Shown: piece after piece, positions 14,087 to 21,577 of the stretch
How the letters are laid out: the number at the start of each line of letters is the position of its first letter
Numbering within the stretch: the stretch's first letter is position 1
Origin: a virus
IMG/VR virus record: IMGVR_UViG_3300035661_000293
Coordinates: 1 to 26,240 of that record
Direction: 5' to 3' (one strand)
DNA length: 26,240 bases
Program-made: the position numbers and the translations under genes
Notes under the pieces: generated by a model
Seen by the model: only the letters and a program-made list of their open reading frames with translations
What the model was told of the DNA's origin: nothing
Database searches by the model: none

Positions 14087-14451
14087 TGTATTTCCTTTAT
14101 TTCTATTGTAAAATAACCGCTGTTCTTTGACCACTCTTTATTTACTTCAAGTAATATAATCTGCGCGTCATCCTTCCAGACAATACCATTACACAAATCT
14201 AATACAGACTTTGCATAGTTATCTACGTCTGGTCTAGGATATTGTAGCTTACTAGTCTTTGGTTTAATAGGGTATATACCTACCTTAACCTTAAGTTTTT
14301 TTTCGGTTGGTTCCCAACCTTCTGTTATCTTAGTAACGATTGGCTTTGCTTCGTTTCTAAAGTCTTTATAAGTACCAGTAAAGTACGCTCCCCATTTACT
14401 CACCCGTGGACGGGATGCCGCCACAGGTGAGATGGGAAACTTCCACTTCAT
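14083..14451 (-). CDS. Holliday junction resolvase, RusA-like endonuclease
   Basis: The 122-aa protein has the hallmark RusA segment PRPDVDNYAKSVLDLCNGIV followed by WKDDAQI (about residues 72-100), which carries the Asp residues that bind catalytic metal in RusA. An N-terminal SRPRVSKWGAYF stretch resembles the RPR segment of the family. The enzyme cuts four-way junctions, allowing branched replicating DNA to be packaged. It takes the place that the unrelated endonuclease I (gp3) has in T7. It follows the SSB gene directly, overlapping by one base, so replication and recombination functions are grouped. Confidence 0.9.
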   Translation of the reverse strand: MKWKFPISPVAASRPRVSKWGAYFTGTYKDFRNEAKPIVTKITEGWEPTEKKLKVKVGIYPIKPKTSKLQYPRPDVDNYAKSVLDLCNGIVWKDDAQIILLEVNKEWSKNSGYFTIEIKEIQ

Positions 14452-14999
14452 TAGAAGGGGATTTCTGAATCAGTAATGGCAGGGGAAGACTGGGCATACG
14501 GTGATGCCTCAGACTTTGTAGGTCGGTCAACATGTGTACCGACATACCCTCCCTCTACCGCATCAAAGCCATTGACACGCTGATTATCCTTAGCATTCTT
14601 CTGGACAATCTGCACACCATTCAGATAGAATGACATGGATCGTACTGCTCCCTTAGTAATAAGGGCAGGAGCAAGCTTGATTCTCACGGTGTCAGTACCA
14701 AACGGTACAACGTCAGTATAGTTTCCAGTACTATCTTGGCATGGGAAAACTCCCTTGTCAACATAAGACTTGGACTTGAACTTAACTGTCTTGACTCCAT
14801 CCTTCTCATACAAACCATTGATCTTCTTAGCACCATTATCCTTGGCAATCTCGCTGAGGATCTTCTCAAGTTCTGGTGTAAGGATGACGGTAATGTTATG
14901 GTTTGCAGAACCCTCACCGAAAGCCACGTCAGGCTTCATGAGATTACTCCACTTAACTTCCATAACTGGTGTGATAATACCCTTGATTCGCTCAGTCAT
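14451..14999 (-). CDS. Single-stranded DNA-binding protein, T7 gp2.5-like
   Basis: The 182-aa protein is a gp2.5-type SSB. The core (VAFGEGSANHNITVILTPEL onward, then KSYVDKGVFPCQDSTGN and SMSFYLNGVQIVQK) fits the OB-fold domain. The tail is short and acidic and ends in DSEIPF with a terminal Phe, as in gp2.5 and bacterial SSBs, where it contacts polymerase and helicase. Strong AAGGAG lies before the ATG. It is flanked by the RusA resolvase gene and a small gene. Family assignment rests on gene order, size and tail. Confidence 0.85.
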   Translation of the reverse strand: MTERIKGIITPVMEVKWSNLMKPDVAFGEGSANHNITVILTPELEKILSEIAKDNGAKKINGLYEKDGVKTVKFKSKSYVDKGVFPCQDSTGNYTDVVPFGTDTVRIKLAPALITKGAVRSMSFYLNGVQIVQKNAKDNQRVNGFDAVEGGYVGTHVDRPTKSEASPYAQSSPAITDSEIPF

Positions 15000-15156
15000 T
15001 AATGTCCTTCTCCTTCTTAATTTGTTCGATGTTCTTCATCATGTCCTGTTGACATGCCTCTAGATACATAACGATTGTCTCAAGATATGTAACAACCTCA
15101 TTGGCATTGAGGATCTTGATTGGTTCCGCTGTCGGTACTTCCTGTGTTTCTTCCAT
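14992..15156 (-). CDS. Small hypothetical protein (54 aa) before SSB
   Basis: This 54-codon frame begins MEETQEVPTAEPIKILNANE and ends KKEKDIND. A clear AAGGAA precedes the ATG, and the stop overlaps the SSB start by 8 nt. The sequence looks like a single amphipathic helix with Met/Leu heptads after an acidic start. It overlaps the zincin-like gene's C-terminal tail by 59 nt, a tail that is low-complexity (GRNTGSTDSGTNQ). No family is recognised. Confidence 0.62.
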   Translation of the reverse strand: MEETQEVPTAEPIKILNANEVVTYLETIVMYLEACQQDMMKNIEQIKKEKDIND

Positions 15157-15511
15157 TGTGTTCCTTCATTAATAGTTCGGACAGTTTATTAATCGTCTGT
15201 TCCATTGCTGTCTCCCATTGGTCAGACGGTGGTTTGATACTAAATCCTGCTGCGCTCTCAAGTTGAAACATAAAAAGATGAAGCAACTCATGAACCAAAG
15301 TATTTAAAGCATCGTAGTTCTCATACTTGGGGTTAAGAATCTTGATCGTTGACTCCATATGATTGGGATCAAACGTATTTATTCCGTATACCTTTTCTGT
15401 TTCTGTATTCAACTCGTCCTTCTTTGCCCACACAACGGTGATCTTCCAGTTGTGTAGTCCAAGAATCTTCTGCCACTTCTTGGATTCCTTTCTGAGTTGC
15501 TGAAGATTCAT
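15098..15511 (-). CDS. HELLH zincin-like putative metallopeptidase
   Basis: The 137-aa protein contains TLVHELLHLFMFQLES with HELLH at residues 74-78, the HExxH zinc-binding and catalytic motif. A second Glu in the helical region that follows (near residue 100 in QWETAMEQ) could be the third zinc ligand. The length and layout (short beta-rich N-terminus, then the zinc helix) resemble SprT-like or other minimal phage zincins. Substrate is unknown. It is coupled to the phosphoesterase by ATGA. The C-terminal 20 residues are low-complexity and overlap the next gene. Confidence 0.72.
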   Translation of the reverse strand: MNLQQLRKESKKWQKILGLHNWKITVVWAKKDELNTETEKVYGINTFDPNHMESTIKILNPKYENYDALNTLVHELLHLFMFQLESAAGFSIKPPSDQWETAMEQTINKLSELLMKEHNGRNTGSTDSGTNQDPQCQ

Positions 15512-16167
15512 AGGTCCATCAACTCCAAATAGGGGTGTCCATCAATAACCACAGCACATGATACGACTGGCTTCTTAAGGTAAGCAGAACCATACTGCAT
15601 AGCAGGGTGGAACCGATCAACACCTGATCCAACATTCATTCCGAAGATACGAGATGTTGGACCAACTACCCAATTGATACCAGCCACACTGTGATAGTGT
15701 CCCATCACTACTGATTGAAGACGAAGCTTTGCTGCATTCATTGCGGGGTATTGACCACCCGCACCAACACCGTGATAGTAATACACATCATCAATCTCTA
15801 CTGAGTATTGCCAATTCCAATTCTTGGAATCATACATAACACCATACTCTTTAAGATAGCATGGTGGAATACCAGCATCAGCCGCCAGTCTTGCAACACG
15901 TTCATCATGGTTACCAATAGTAACATGAGCAGTTGGGAATGCTCTGATCCATGATCCTAATGCATCCATAGTCTGATGATACTCATCCATTGCAGCAGGA
16001 TGTTCTGGATTCTTCTTGTGAAATGAGATGGATGCATGATCCACCACATCTCCAATGAACACAGTAGTATCAGTCTTGTACTTCTTCTTAATAGACTTAA
16101 CAAAGTCCATGTATTCTGGATGCACAGCAGGACAATGCAAGTCACCTATTACGAGAACTTTTGCCAT
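15508..16167 (-). CDS. Calcineurin-like metallophosphoesterase
   Basis: The 219-aa protein has all metal-binding motifs of the family: VIGDLHCP (D-x-H, about residue 8), FIGDVVDH (GDxxD, about 38), TIGNHDERV (GNHD/E, about 83), a His in YYYHGVGA (about 131) and VMGHYHSVA (GHxH, about 154). Targets of phage members range from nucleotides to RNA or DNA ends. Here it lies between RNA polymerase and SSB, so nucleic-acid or nucleotide metabolism is likely, without a defined substrate. AAGGAT precedes the start; the 80-aa gene overlaps the start by 26 nt. Confidence 0.87.
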   Translation of the reverse strand: MAKVLVIGDLHCPAVHPEYMDFVKSIKKKYKTDTTVFIGDVVDHASISFHKKNPEHPAAMDEYHQTMDALGSWIRAFPTAHVTIGNHDERVARLAADAGIPPCYLKEYGVMYDSKNWNWQYSVEIDDVYYYHGVGAGGQYPAMNAAKLRLQSVVMGHYHSVAGINWVVGPTSRIFGMNVGSGVDRFHPAMQYGSAYLKKPVVSCAVVIDGHPYLELMDL

Positions 16168-16384
16168 TGATCTTAATCCTTTTCTTATAGTCCTCTTTCC
16201 ATTGTTCCGCTAGAGATGGAAGAGGTGGTCCATTTTCCTGTGGAATTAAATCATTACAACTAATACCAGTGCCATCGAAGTCTTCCTTCTGATAGGTGTT
16301 CCACGAATCGTAGAGATCACCCCACCTATAGTTGATTCCGTTTAGCTCAATTTTTTTCTTCAATAAAGATGTCGAGTTTGACAT
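16142..16384 (-). CDS. Small hypothetical protein (80 aa)
   Basis: This 80-aa, mixed-charge protein begins MSNSTSLLKKKIELNGINYR and contains two conspicuous Trp/Tyr patches (YRWGDLYDSWNTY, about residues 19-31) and a basic C-terminus. AGAAGGT lies before the ATG. It overlaps the upstream 78-aa gene by 38 nt and the downstream phosphoesterase by 26 nt. No family is recognised. Confidence 0.65.
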   Translation of the reverse strand: MSNSTSLLKKKIELNGINYRWGDLYDSWNTYQKEDFDGTGISCNDLIPQENGPPLPSLAEQWKEDYKKRIKINGKSSRNR

Positions 16385-16583
16385 GGTCTACCTTCTTTAC
16401 TTTCTTTTGTTCAAGATATTTTATAACATGATTAATAAATTGTACGTGCATCCAATCAGATGTACATAGAAACTTAAAATTCATACGGGTTTTATTCTTA
16501 TCTTTCATTGCCTTGTAAATTATCTTAGCCCCGTTCTCTATAGCACCTTCACAATCAATCACAATAACTGGTGAATCAGTCAA
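16347..16583 (-). CDS. Small hypothetical protein (78 aa) after RNA polymerase
   Basis: This 78-aa protein begins MTDSPVIVIDCEGAIENGAK, suggesting a beta-strand, loop and helix start, and ends in a Lys-rich tail. Its ATG overlaps the RNA polymerase stop (ATGA), so it is translated as part of that unit. T7-like phages often have small host-takeover or polymerase-modulating genes here, but I see no motif linking it to one. Confidence 0.68.
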   Translation of the reverse strand: MTDSPVIVIDCEGAIENGAKIIYKAMKDKNKTRMNFKFLCTSDWMHVQFINHVIKYLEQKKVKKVDHVKLDIFIEEKN

Positions 16584-19051
16584 TGAAAGAAGTACTCACT
16601 CTCTAGCACCTTAGTTATGTCCAGAATACCAGTGCTAGGTACTTCGGGTAGATCAATCTCTAGATATGTAATCAATTGGTTCCGTAGTACATCGAGTTGA
16701 TTAACCGAATGTATCTTAACAAACTCTATACGTGTTACATCTCTTAACTTATCAACAAGCGGAGCATGAACACCAAATGAATCATGGATGAATGAATAAG
16801 AATCACACTCATCAGAGATTCCCATGATCACAGAAAACATATGGCTTGCATCTAATGAGTGGATAAAGTTAGGGGAGATTCCATTCTTAGCGGCTCTCCC
16901 GTTTACTTCGTCTCTGATAAACTCATTGAACTCAACACGCATCTTAGTAAGCAGACCCTGAAGATTAACAATCCCATTAGTCTGTCCATAGTATTGATGT
17001 CTTACCTTGAATCCAATTGGTGTTGTCCATTCAAGGTGAGTGTGTGTATCAGACGAAAGCTTTGCAATCTTCTTAAGCCATACCTTACCTTGGTTGGGTA
17101 TGGTAAGGAGAACATTCATTGCGTCTTGGATATACGATGTCAATTCCTTGGCAGCATTAATCCTGAGTGTCTTATCAATCCAATCTATATGCCCATCATT
17201 CAATAGACCATCGGTTATACCACGTGTGGTAACACCATATGGATCTGTCATGACTGCTCTCTTAACAACTGACCTGTTCACCTTGCCATCCCACTCCTCT
17301 AAGAACATGGTTACCCACGGATCCTTATAGTTAAGAGGAAGCATTGTTTGTGTGACTGCATTAGCAACGACACCATAGGCATCGTTAGGCTTATCATCTG
17401 GCAATAGGTTTACCATCTTACCAATGACAGGATCCTTAGCAATAGCAGCCCAATGTTGGATGCCATTACATGATCCATCCATACCGATGGGTAGTTGTGT
17501 CATACCATCTGTCCTAAACAACTCAAAGACAGCAGCTAAACGTTGAAAGGATTGGTTCTTCCTCTTTTTATCCTCAGTCCAAAGACTTAGGACAGCATAA
17601 GGATCATCGTTGATTGATTGTAACATCTTCATGTTAGCATCAACCCATTTGATTCTATTGTCAAAGGATTCCTTATCCTGATCAAACAGGTTTGCAACAT
17701 GTACCTTAAGCCAGTACTTACCACGTTCGGTTTGTTGTACTGGGTTAGCAAACGTAATCAAAGATCTATCATGATCACCAGACTGTGGTGATAACAGATC
17801 GGTAGTTGTGTATGCTCGACCGCGAAAGTCACAGGTATACACATGGTAGAAGAAGCCATAGGCATTCATATCCTTGGCTATTGAAAGCCTGAGACACATC
17901 CTAACTCTCTCATTCTCCTTGCCATACCACTCAGACCACAACTCTGATCGTTCTTTCTTTAGTCTACTAACTGTCTCTGGATTAGTATCATCTGACCTAT
18001 CCTGTAACAACAGCGAATCAATCTCATACGGTGGAAGATTAGCTACTCTAAGATTGTTCTTGAATAGATACTCCATTACATTAAGTACTGGAAGATTGAT
18101 TGTCCACTCAGTACCCATTAACTTATTCAGCCCATCAATCACAGCCTCAGATGGTTCACTACCCTTGAACTCAGTAACAAAATCTTCATCATGAAAGTAT
18201 GTATACCCTCTATCAACCATTCCCTTACGGAGATGTTCAGTATGAACACCACCAGATAGATCCTTGGTATGCTTACGGGGTGGTACAATCATTGGACGGT
18301 ATCTAATCTTAGCTCTAGTTAAGAAGTCAGAGTGTGCCTCAGTAAGTCCCGCAGTAACTTCACGTGAGAATGCTACTGCAATAGGACTAGATGTAGGACC
18401 ATCCCAAAACTTAGTAAGTTCAACTATACCTGATCGCTCAAGAATAGTTAACAGGTTAAGACCAAGATAGTATCGTTCTTTGTTGGTCATTCTAATATGA
18501 CACGGTGACTTGTGATACTTAATGAAGTCACTGATCTGTCTCTTAGTCCATCTAGATTTAATAATCTTAGATACAAGAACCCAAGCACCAGGATTATCTG
18601 CTCTTGACTGCTGATAATTAACTGCTGTCTGTATCACATTAGCAATTGCTCTTGCTAGATCTTGCTGTAGTACCTGAGTATTACTGACGGTAACACCATT
18701 GTGTTCTCGTCGTGAAGAGAACAACAATGTCTCAGCACACACAGTAATAATTAACCCAGCAATTCTACGAGGACCAAGACGATAGATCGGATTGATCCAA
18801 GGAACATTTCTTTTCTGTTGATCACATAGATATTGTTCTACTGCCTCAGAGATGTGATCAACAACACGATAGATGAGTGCCTGTTCAGGAGCATACATAC
18901 TAGGCATCGACTCATAATTATCCCAATATTTTTGGAGTGATTCATTAAAGATATCTTCCTCAAAGACTGAGTTAAGTGTTAGTCTGGTTTGTCTTTGTTC
19001 AAAGGACAGACCAAGCCATTTCTTTCCAGTACAGAAGTCAGATAAAGACAT
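16580..19051 (-). CDS. T7-like single-subunit RNA polymerase
   Basis: The 823-aa enzyme transcribes middle and late phage genes from its own promoters. Polymerase motifs are in order: DFRGRAYTTTDLLSPQSGD near residue 410, GMDGSCNGIQHWAAI (catalytic Asp) near 522, RSVVKRAVMTDPYGVTTRGI (Arg, Lys and Tyr of the O helix) near 592-611, NFIHSLDASHMFSVI near 732, IHDSFGVHA (second catalytic Asp) near 754, and a C-terminal aromatic tail EYFFH. Size is near T7 gp1 (883 aa) but shorter, mainly N-terminal to the palm. AAGGAGAAATCAAT precedes the ATG. It separates the early region from replication genes, as in T7. One copy of the 28-nt element lies about 50 nt before it. Confidence 0.96.
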   Translation of the reverse strand: MSLSDFCTGKKWLGLSFEQRQTRLTLNSVFEEDIFNESLQKYWDNYESMPSMYAPEQALIYRVVDHISEAVEQYLCDQQKRNVPWINPIYRLGPRRIAGLIITVCAETLLFSSRREHNGVTVSNTQVLQQDLARAIANVIQTAVNYQQSRADNPGAWVLVSKIIKSRWTKRQISDFIKYHKSPCHIRMTNKERYYLGLNLLTILERSGIVELTKFWDGPTSSPIAVAFSREVTAGLTEAHSDFLTRAKIRYRPMIVPPRKHTKDLSGGVHTEHLRKGMVDRGYTYFHDEDFVTEFKGSEPSEAVIDGLNKLMGTEWTINLPVLNVMEYLFKNNLRVANLPPYEIDSLLLQDRSDDTNPETVSRLKKERSELWSEWYGKENERVRMCLRLSIAKDMNAYGFFYHVYTCDFRGRAYTTTDLLSPQSGDHDRSLITFANPVQQTERGKYWLKVHVANLFDQDKESFDNRIKWVDANMKMLQSINDDPYAVLSLWTEDKKRKNQSFQRLAAVFELFRTDGMTQLPIGMDGSCNGIQHWAAIAKDPVIGKMVNLLPDDKPNDAYGVVANAVTQTMLPLNYKDPWVTMFLEEWDGKVNRSVVKRAVMTDPYGVTTRGITDGLLNDGHIDWIDKTLRINAAKELTSYIQDAMNVLLTIPNQGKVWLKKIAKLSSDTHTHLEWTTPIGFKVRHQYYGQTNGIVNLQGLLTKMRVEFNEFIRDEVNGRAAKNGISPNFIHSLDASHMFSVIMGISDECDSYSFIHDSFGVHAPLVDKLRDVTRIEFVKIHSVNQLDVLRNQLITYLEIDLPEVPSTGILDITKVLESEYFFH

Positions 19052-19067
19052 ATTGATTTCTCCTTGT

Positions 19068-19082
19068 TAGGGGTAGCCGACG
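19068..19082 (-). other. Hairpin in the RNA polymerase leader
   Basis: In the minus-strand RNA, TAGCC pairs with GGCTA around a 5-nt loop (TCGTC), about 10 nt upstream of the Shine-Dalgarno site of the polymerase gene. It could influence translation or be a processing remnant. The stem is short. Confidence 0.3.
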
Positions 19083-19096
19083 AGGCTAGCCATGTA

Positions 19097-19124
19097 CTAC
19101 GTTACGTCTCCTGTTGCTCGTCAT
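19097..19124 (-). promoter_or_regulatory. Copy 2 of the 28-nt duplicated element
   Basis: It matches the element at 5430-5457 at 24 of 28 positions, with the shared core AGGAGACGTAAC and the flank ATGACGAG. It covers the last codons of the 54-aa gene and lies about 45 nt before the RNA polymerase start. Its reading frame differs from that of the other copy, so nucleotide-level selection is indicated. A phage promoter or RNA processing site is the most natural guess. Confidence 0.5.
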
Positions 19125-19266
19125 CTACCACAATATTTTCATCATCATCAACAGGTTCATCAAGATATACTTCATTGTACCAGTAATCAGGACAATGATA
19201 CTCATCAATGAAGTTAACCCAATCATAACCATCCATATCATCTACATTACCATCTTCATAACTCAT
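19102..19266 (-). CDS. Very acidic small protein (54 aa)
   Basis: This 54-codon frame begins MSYEDGNVDDMDGYDWVNFI; nearly 40% of residues are Asp or Glu, with many Tyr and Trp. Its start overlaps the 79-aa gene stop (TAATG). Acidic, DNA-mimic-like small proteins in T7-like early regions include Ocr-type anti-restriction proteins and host RNA polymerase inhibitors; the composition fits such ideas, but no homology is seen. It is the last early gene before the phage RNA polymerase. Confidence 0.65.
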   Translation of the reverse strand: MSYEDGNVDDMDGYDWVNFIDEYHCPDYWYNEVYLDEPVDDDENIVVDDEQQET

Positions 19267-19505
19267 TAATAAACTCCCGTGTTATCGTGGTCAATAACTT
19301 TCTTAACCTTAAGAGACTCATCAAGGATATGATGCAACAGAGCAGCAACACCCATCAACTTTTCATAATCATTATCAGACCACACAGGTCCACGCTTATG
19401 CTTGGCATCAAAAGCCAAGTCATACACAAGATGTGCCTGAAGAAGAAGAATTTTCTTATCAAATCTAGCATCAATCTCATAAACATTTGAAATTTCTTCA
19501 CCCAT
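19266..19505 (-). CDS. Small hypothetical helical protein (79 aa)
   Basis: This 79-aa protein begins MGEEISNVYEIDARFDKKIL and is largely helical with repeated Leu/His stretches (LLQAHLVYDLAF, GVAALLHHILDESLK). There is no signal peptide or membrane segment. It starts 2 nt after the cohesin/dockerin gene and overlaps the acidic 54-aa gene. No family is recognised. Confidence 0.7.
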   Translation of the reverse strand: MGEEISNVYEIDARFDKKILLLQAHLVYDLAFDAKHKRGPVWSDNDYEKLMGVAALLHHILDESLKVKKVIDHDNTGVY

Positions 19506-19507
19506 TA

Positions 19508-20227
19508 TTAGCTCCAGTTATTAAACAGTAGTGCAAGATCTTGTGAGTTCACAATGCCATCACCATTAAGATCATGCGGATTAGATGCATAGTTAATAGC
19601 ACCCCAGTCAGCAAGCAACGCACTCATATCACCAGCATTTACAATACCATCATTATTAAAGTCACCAAACACAGGGACTCCAACCATAGCATTACTAAGT
19701 GTACCAGTAACATCATTACCACCAACACAACAACCATACACAACACAGGAAGCAGGATACTCAGGTCGAAGTGGTAGGTTATCATATAACACAACCTCTG
19801 ATTGACCCAACCCAACAACCTTAAAGATAAACTTACACATCTGTGTTGGCTTAGTTACAATCCACTCGTATCCAAGCACACCATAGCAATAGAACATACC
19901 GTTGCCATCTTGTGGTGGTACGACTTCATTGCACCAAGTATAATCATTAGGTGGGAATGTAGAATACCCTGGCATAACACCAACATTAGAACCTTCCAAT
20001 GATACACCAAGCAACTGCAACTTACTAGTATCCCAACCAAAGGGAACATCAGCAACAATGAATCGCTGAGGATTACTAGAGGCAGACACCATCAACTTAA
20101 CTTCAATGATATCATTGATATCAACAGCCTGTTGTGGGAACACAAGTGATAGATCCAACTTAGCATTAGGGTCTGACTGTGCATGACACACACTAGACAT
20201 CAAAAGGATTGGATAGATATATTTCAC
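19508..20227 (-). CDS. Predicted secreted protein with cohesin-like domain and C-terminal type I dockerin
   Basis: The 239-aa protein begins with a short signal peptide (MKYIYPILLMSSVCHA, likely cut before QSD), so export is expected. Residues about 22-160 resemble a cohesin-type beta-sandwich: IIEVKLMVSAS, VPFGWDTSKLQLLGVSLEG and CKFIFKVVGLGQSEVVLYD mirror the strand pattern of cohesins. Residues 187-239 are a dockerin with two EF-hand-like calcium loops: GDFNNDGIVNAGD (D189, N191, D193, N197, D200) and HDLNGDGIVNSQD (D219, N221, D223, N227, D230), each followed by a LLxxW-type helix. Cys residues at 99, 114, 131, 161, 166 and 167 could form disulfides after export. It is coupled to the 141-aa gene by ATGA, so it is an ordinary member of the early operon, not an insertion. 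The loop style resembles Planctomycetota dockerins. Its function is unknown. Confidence 0.85.
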   Translation of the reverse strand: MKYIYPILLMSSVCHAQSDPNAKLDLSLVFPQQAVDINDIIEVKLMVSASSNPQRFIVADVPFGWDTSKLQLLGVSLEGSNVGVMPGYSTFPPNDYTWCNEVVPPQDGNGMFYCYGVLGYEWIVTKPTQMCKFIFKVVGLGQSEVVLYDNLPLRPEYPASCVVYGCCVGGNDVTGTLSNAMVGVPVFGDFNNDGIVNAGDMSALLADWGAINYASNPHDLNGDGIVNSQDLALLFNNWS

Positions 20228-20649
20228 TCAGTTACCTTAGACTTGATAAGGTATAGGATAGCATCAGCAATGGCAATAGTGCCATCCTTACTCTTAAAGA
20301 AATCAGTCATTGCCTGATCAATGTTATCCGATACAGCAGACTCAATCTTATAGTCTACCTTATCTTCAATAATATTATCCAGCTTATCATCAACCACACT
20401 CTCTAGTTGATCGTTAACAAACTGTTCGACAAGATCAGATACATTGTCATCACAGTATGCATTAATCTCACGATCCATGTTAACATAATCTTCCATGATA
20501 AACTCATTACACATATACTGTGTAACCTTATCCTCAAGGAAGGCTTGAAGTTTAGAAACATCCATCAAGTTAGGATCTGCAACAGACTTGTTAAGCAGAA
20601 CAAACTCACGCATTACATCACACAACTTCGTATCAATTTCATTAGTCAT
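20224..20649 (-). CDS. Acidic helical hypothetical protein (141 aa)
   Basis: This 141-aa protein is acidic and almost wholly helical. The second half has a quasi-repeat of DxLxxxxxDKV/DxIxxxV units (VVDDKLDNIIEDKVDYKIES), suggesting a long coiled coil. There is no membrane segment or signal. Phage proteins with such repetitive DKVxxxI helices often serve as small oligomeric or scaffold-like factors, but no family is assigned. It overlaps the upstream 115-aa gene by 8 nt and is coupled to the secreted dockerin gene. Confidence 0.7.
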   Translation of the reverse strand: MTNEIDTKLCDVMREFVLLNKSVADPNLMDVSKLQAFLEDKVTQYMCNEFIMEDYVNMDREINAYCDDNVSDLVEQFVNDQLESVVDDKLDNIIEDKVDYKIESAVSDNIDQAMTDFFKSKDGTIAIADAILYLIKSKVTE

Positions 20650-20989
20650 TACTAGGTTCCTTTATAAATTCATTCTCTTCTGACTCATTAACACCACGCT
20701 CATCAACATCCACATCCCACATATTCATGTAGTAGTTATAGATCTCTTGCCAGTTAACCTCAGGACTATACAATGATACACCATCAGGTGTAACAGGTCC
20801 AGAAGGACTGCTGAAATTCATATCAAGGTATGTCATGACAACTGAATACTTAAGATCAGATGGAGCCATACCACACCTACGCCAGATATTACATCGGGTT
20901 TCAAAGATATCATACATGGTCTGATCCTCTGTCAGATACAGTACCACATTCCATGTCTCATAATTAGACCAACCATTATATCGTGTCAT
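20642..20989 (-). CDS. Conserved phage protein with YNGWSNYETW start (115 aa)
   Basis: The N-terminus YNGWSNYETWNVVLYL is the hallmark of a widespread phage and plasmid family of unknown function in which Y-N-G-W-x-N-x-E-T-W is nearly invariant. The rest is mostly helical, with an acidic C-terminus. Members commonly sit among early or accessory genes, as here. The start overlaps the 23-aa gene stop (TAATG). Confidence 0.82.
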   Translation of the reverse strand: MTRYNGWSNYETWNVVLYLTEDQTMYDIFETRCNIWRRCGMAPSDLKYSVVMTYLDMNFSSPSGPVTPDGVSLYSPEVNWQEIYNYYMNMWDVDVDERGVNESEENEFIKEPSND

Positions 20990-21060
20990 TATTCATCCTC
21001 AAAGATAAAGAGAGATACCGCAAGTACAATTGCACAGGCAACCAACACATATGGACCCAT
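20989..21060 (-). CDS. Single-pass membrane microprotein (23 aa)
   Basis: This 23-codon frame encodes MGPYVLVACAIVLAVSLFIF plus EDE, a single hydrophobic helix with an acidic tail. It fills exactly the space between the 43-aa gene and the 115-aa gene, with TAATG overlaps at both ends. Those overlaps are the main support. A role at the membrane is inferred from hydrophobicity alone. Confidence 0.55.
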   Translation of the reverse strand: MGPYVLVACAIVLAVSLFIFEDE

Positions 21061-21191
21061 TAGTTATCACCTAAGATATGTTTCGCATACAACACAGCAT
21101 CATAGTGTGATTTAAATCCATCAATGTAAGATCCAGTAGAATCATACAGACTGTACCAACCATCTTCAAATTGAATGTCAAACTTATTCAT
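21060..21191 (-). CDS. Very small hypothetical protein (43 aa)
   Basis: This 43-codon frame begins MNKFDIQFEDGWYSLYDSTG and ends YAKHILGDN. It has TAATG overlaps with the genes on both sides. The pattern (two strands, then a helix ending in AxxYAKxIL) resembles the short DGWYxxYD-type phage proteins of unknown role. No other motif is visible. Confidence 0.62.
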   Translation of the reverse strand: MNKFDIQFEDGWYSLYDSTGSYIDGFKSHYDAVLYAKHILGDN

Positions 21192-21577
21192 TACAGTTGC
21201 TCCTCAATTAGTTCAGCAAGTTCTTTAAAGGACGCATCATGCTCATCATTTAGATTAGATAACATAATGGGTCCACCATAACCAGCCATATCTACATAAG
21301 TAACACTAGGTGATTGATCATTAAGACCAGCCCATTCCATGATAGTCTTAGGAAGTATGGTAGTAAAGCCAAAGAAAGAACCAACCTTCATCTTGTCACC
21401 ATAACTATCTTCAGATGTTTCCCACACTACCTCTTCATTAGACTCTTTCATATAGAGATCACACAGCACACCAAGACAGCAGTAACTACCACTCTCACTA
21501 AGCAGACAATGTGTACCCTGCTCATAGTCACCACTACGAAGAGCATTAACCCAACGATCTTTAATATCAGCCTTCAT
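21191..21577 (-). CDS. Conserved phage protein, W-ALRSG-Y-Q / YCCLGVLCDL family (128 aa)
   Basis: The 128-aa protein matches a phage family recognisable by RWVNALRSGDYEQG near the start and SYCCLGVLCDLY near residue 35; its function is unknown. I chose the ATG at 21577 because AGGAG lies 6 nt upstream; two earlier in-frame starts lie in or before that site. The C-terminal half has an aspartate-rich end (SNLNDEHDASFKELAELIEE). The conserved Cys pair could bind metal or form a disulfide. It overlaps the 107-aa gene by 11 nt. Confidence 0.82.
   Translation of the reverse strand: MKADIKDRWVNALRSGDYEQGTHCLLSESGSYCCLGVLCDLYMKESNEEVVWETSEDSYGDKMKVGSFFGFTTILPKTIMEWAGLNDQSPSVTYVDMAGYGGPIMLSNLNDEHDASFKELAELIEEQL

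Noticed and set aside
14684-15063. Alternative frames overlapping the SSB gene on both strands
   Set aside because: They are shadows of the SSB and 54-aa genes, without ribosome-binding sites or recognisable motifs.
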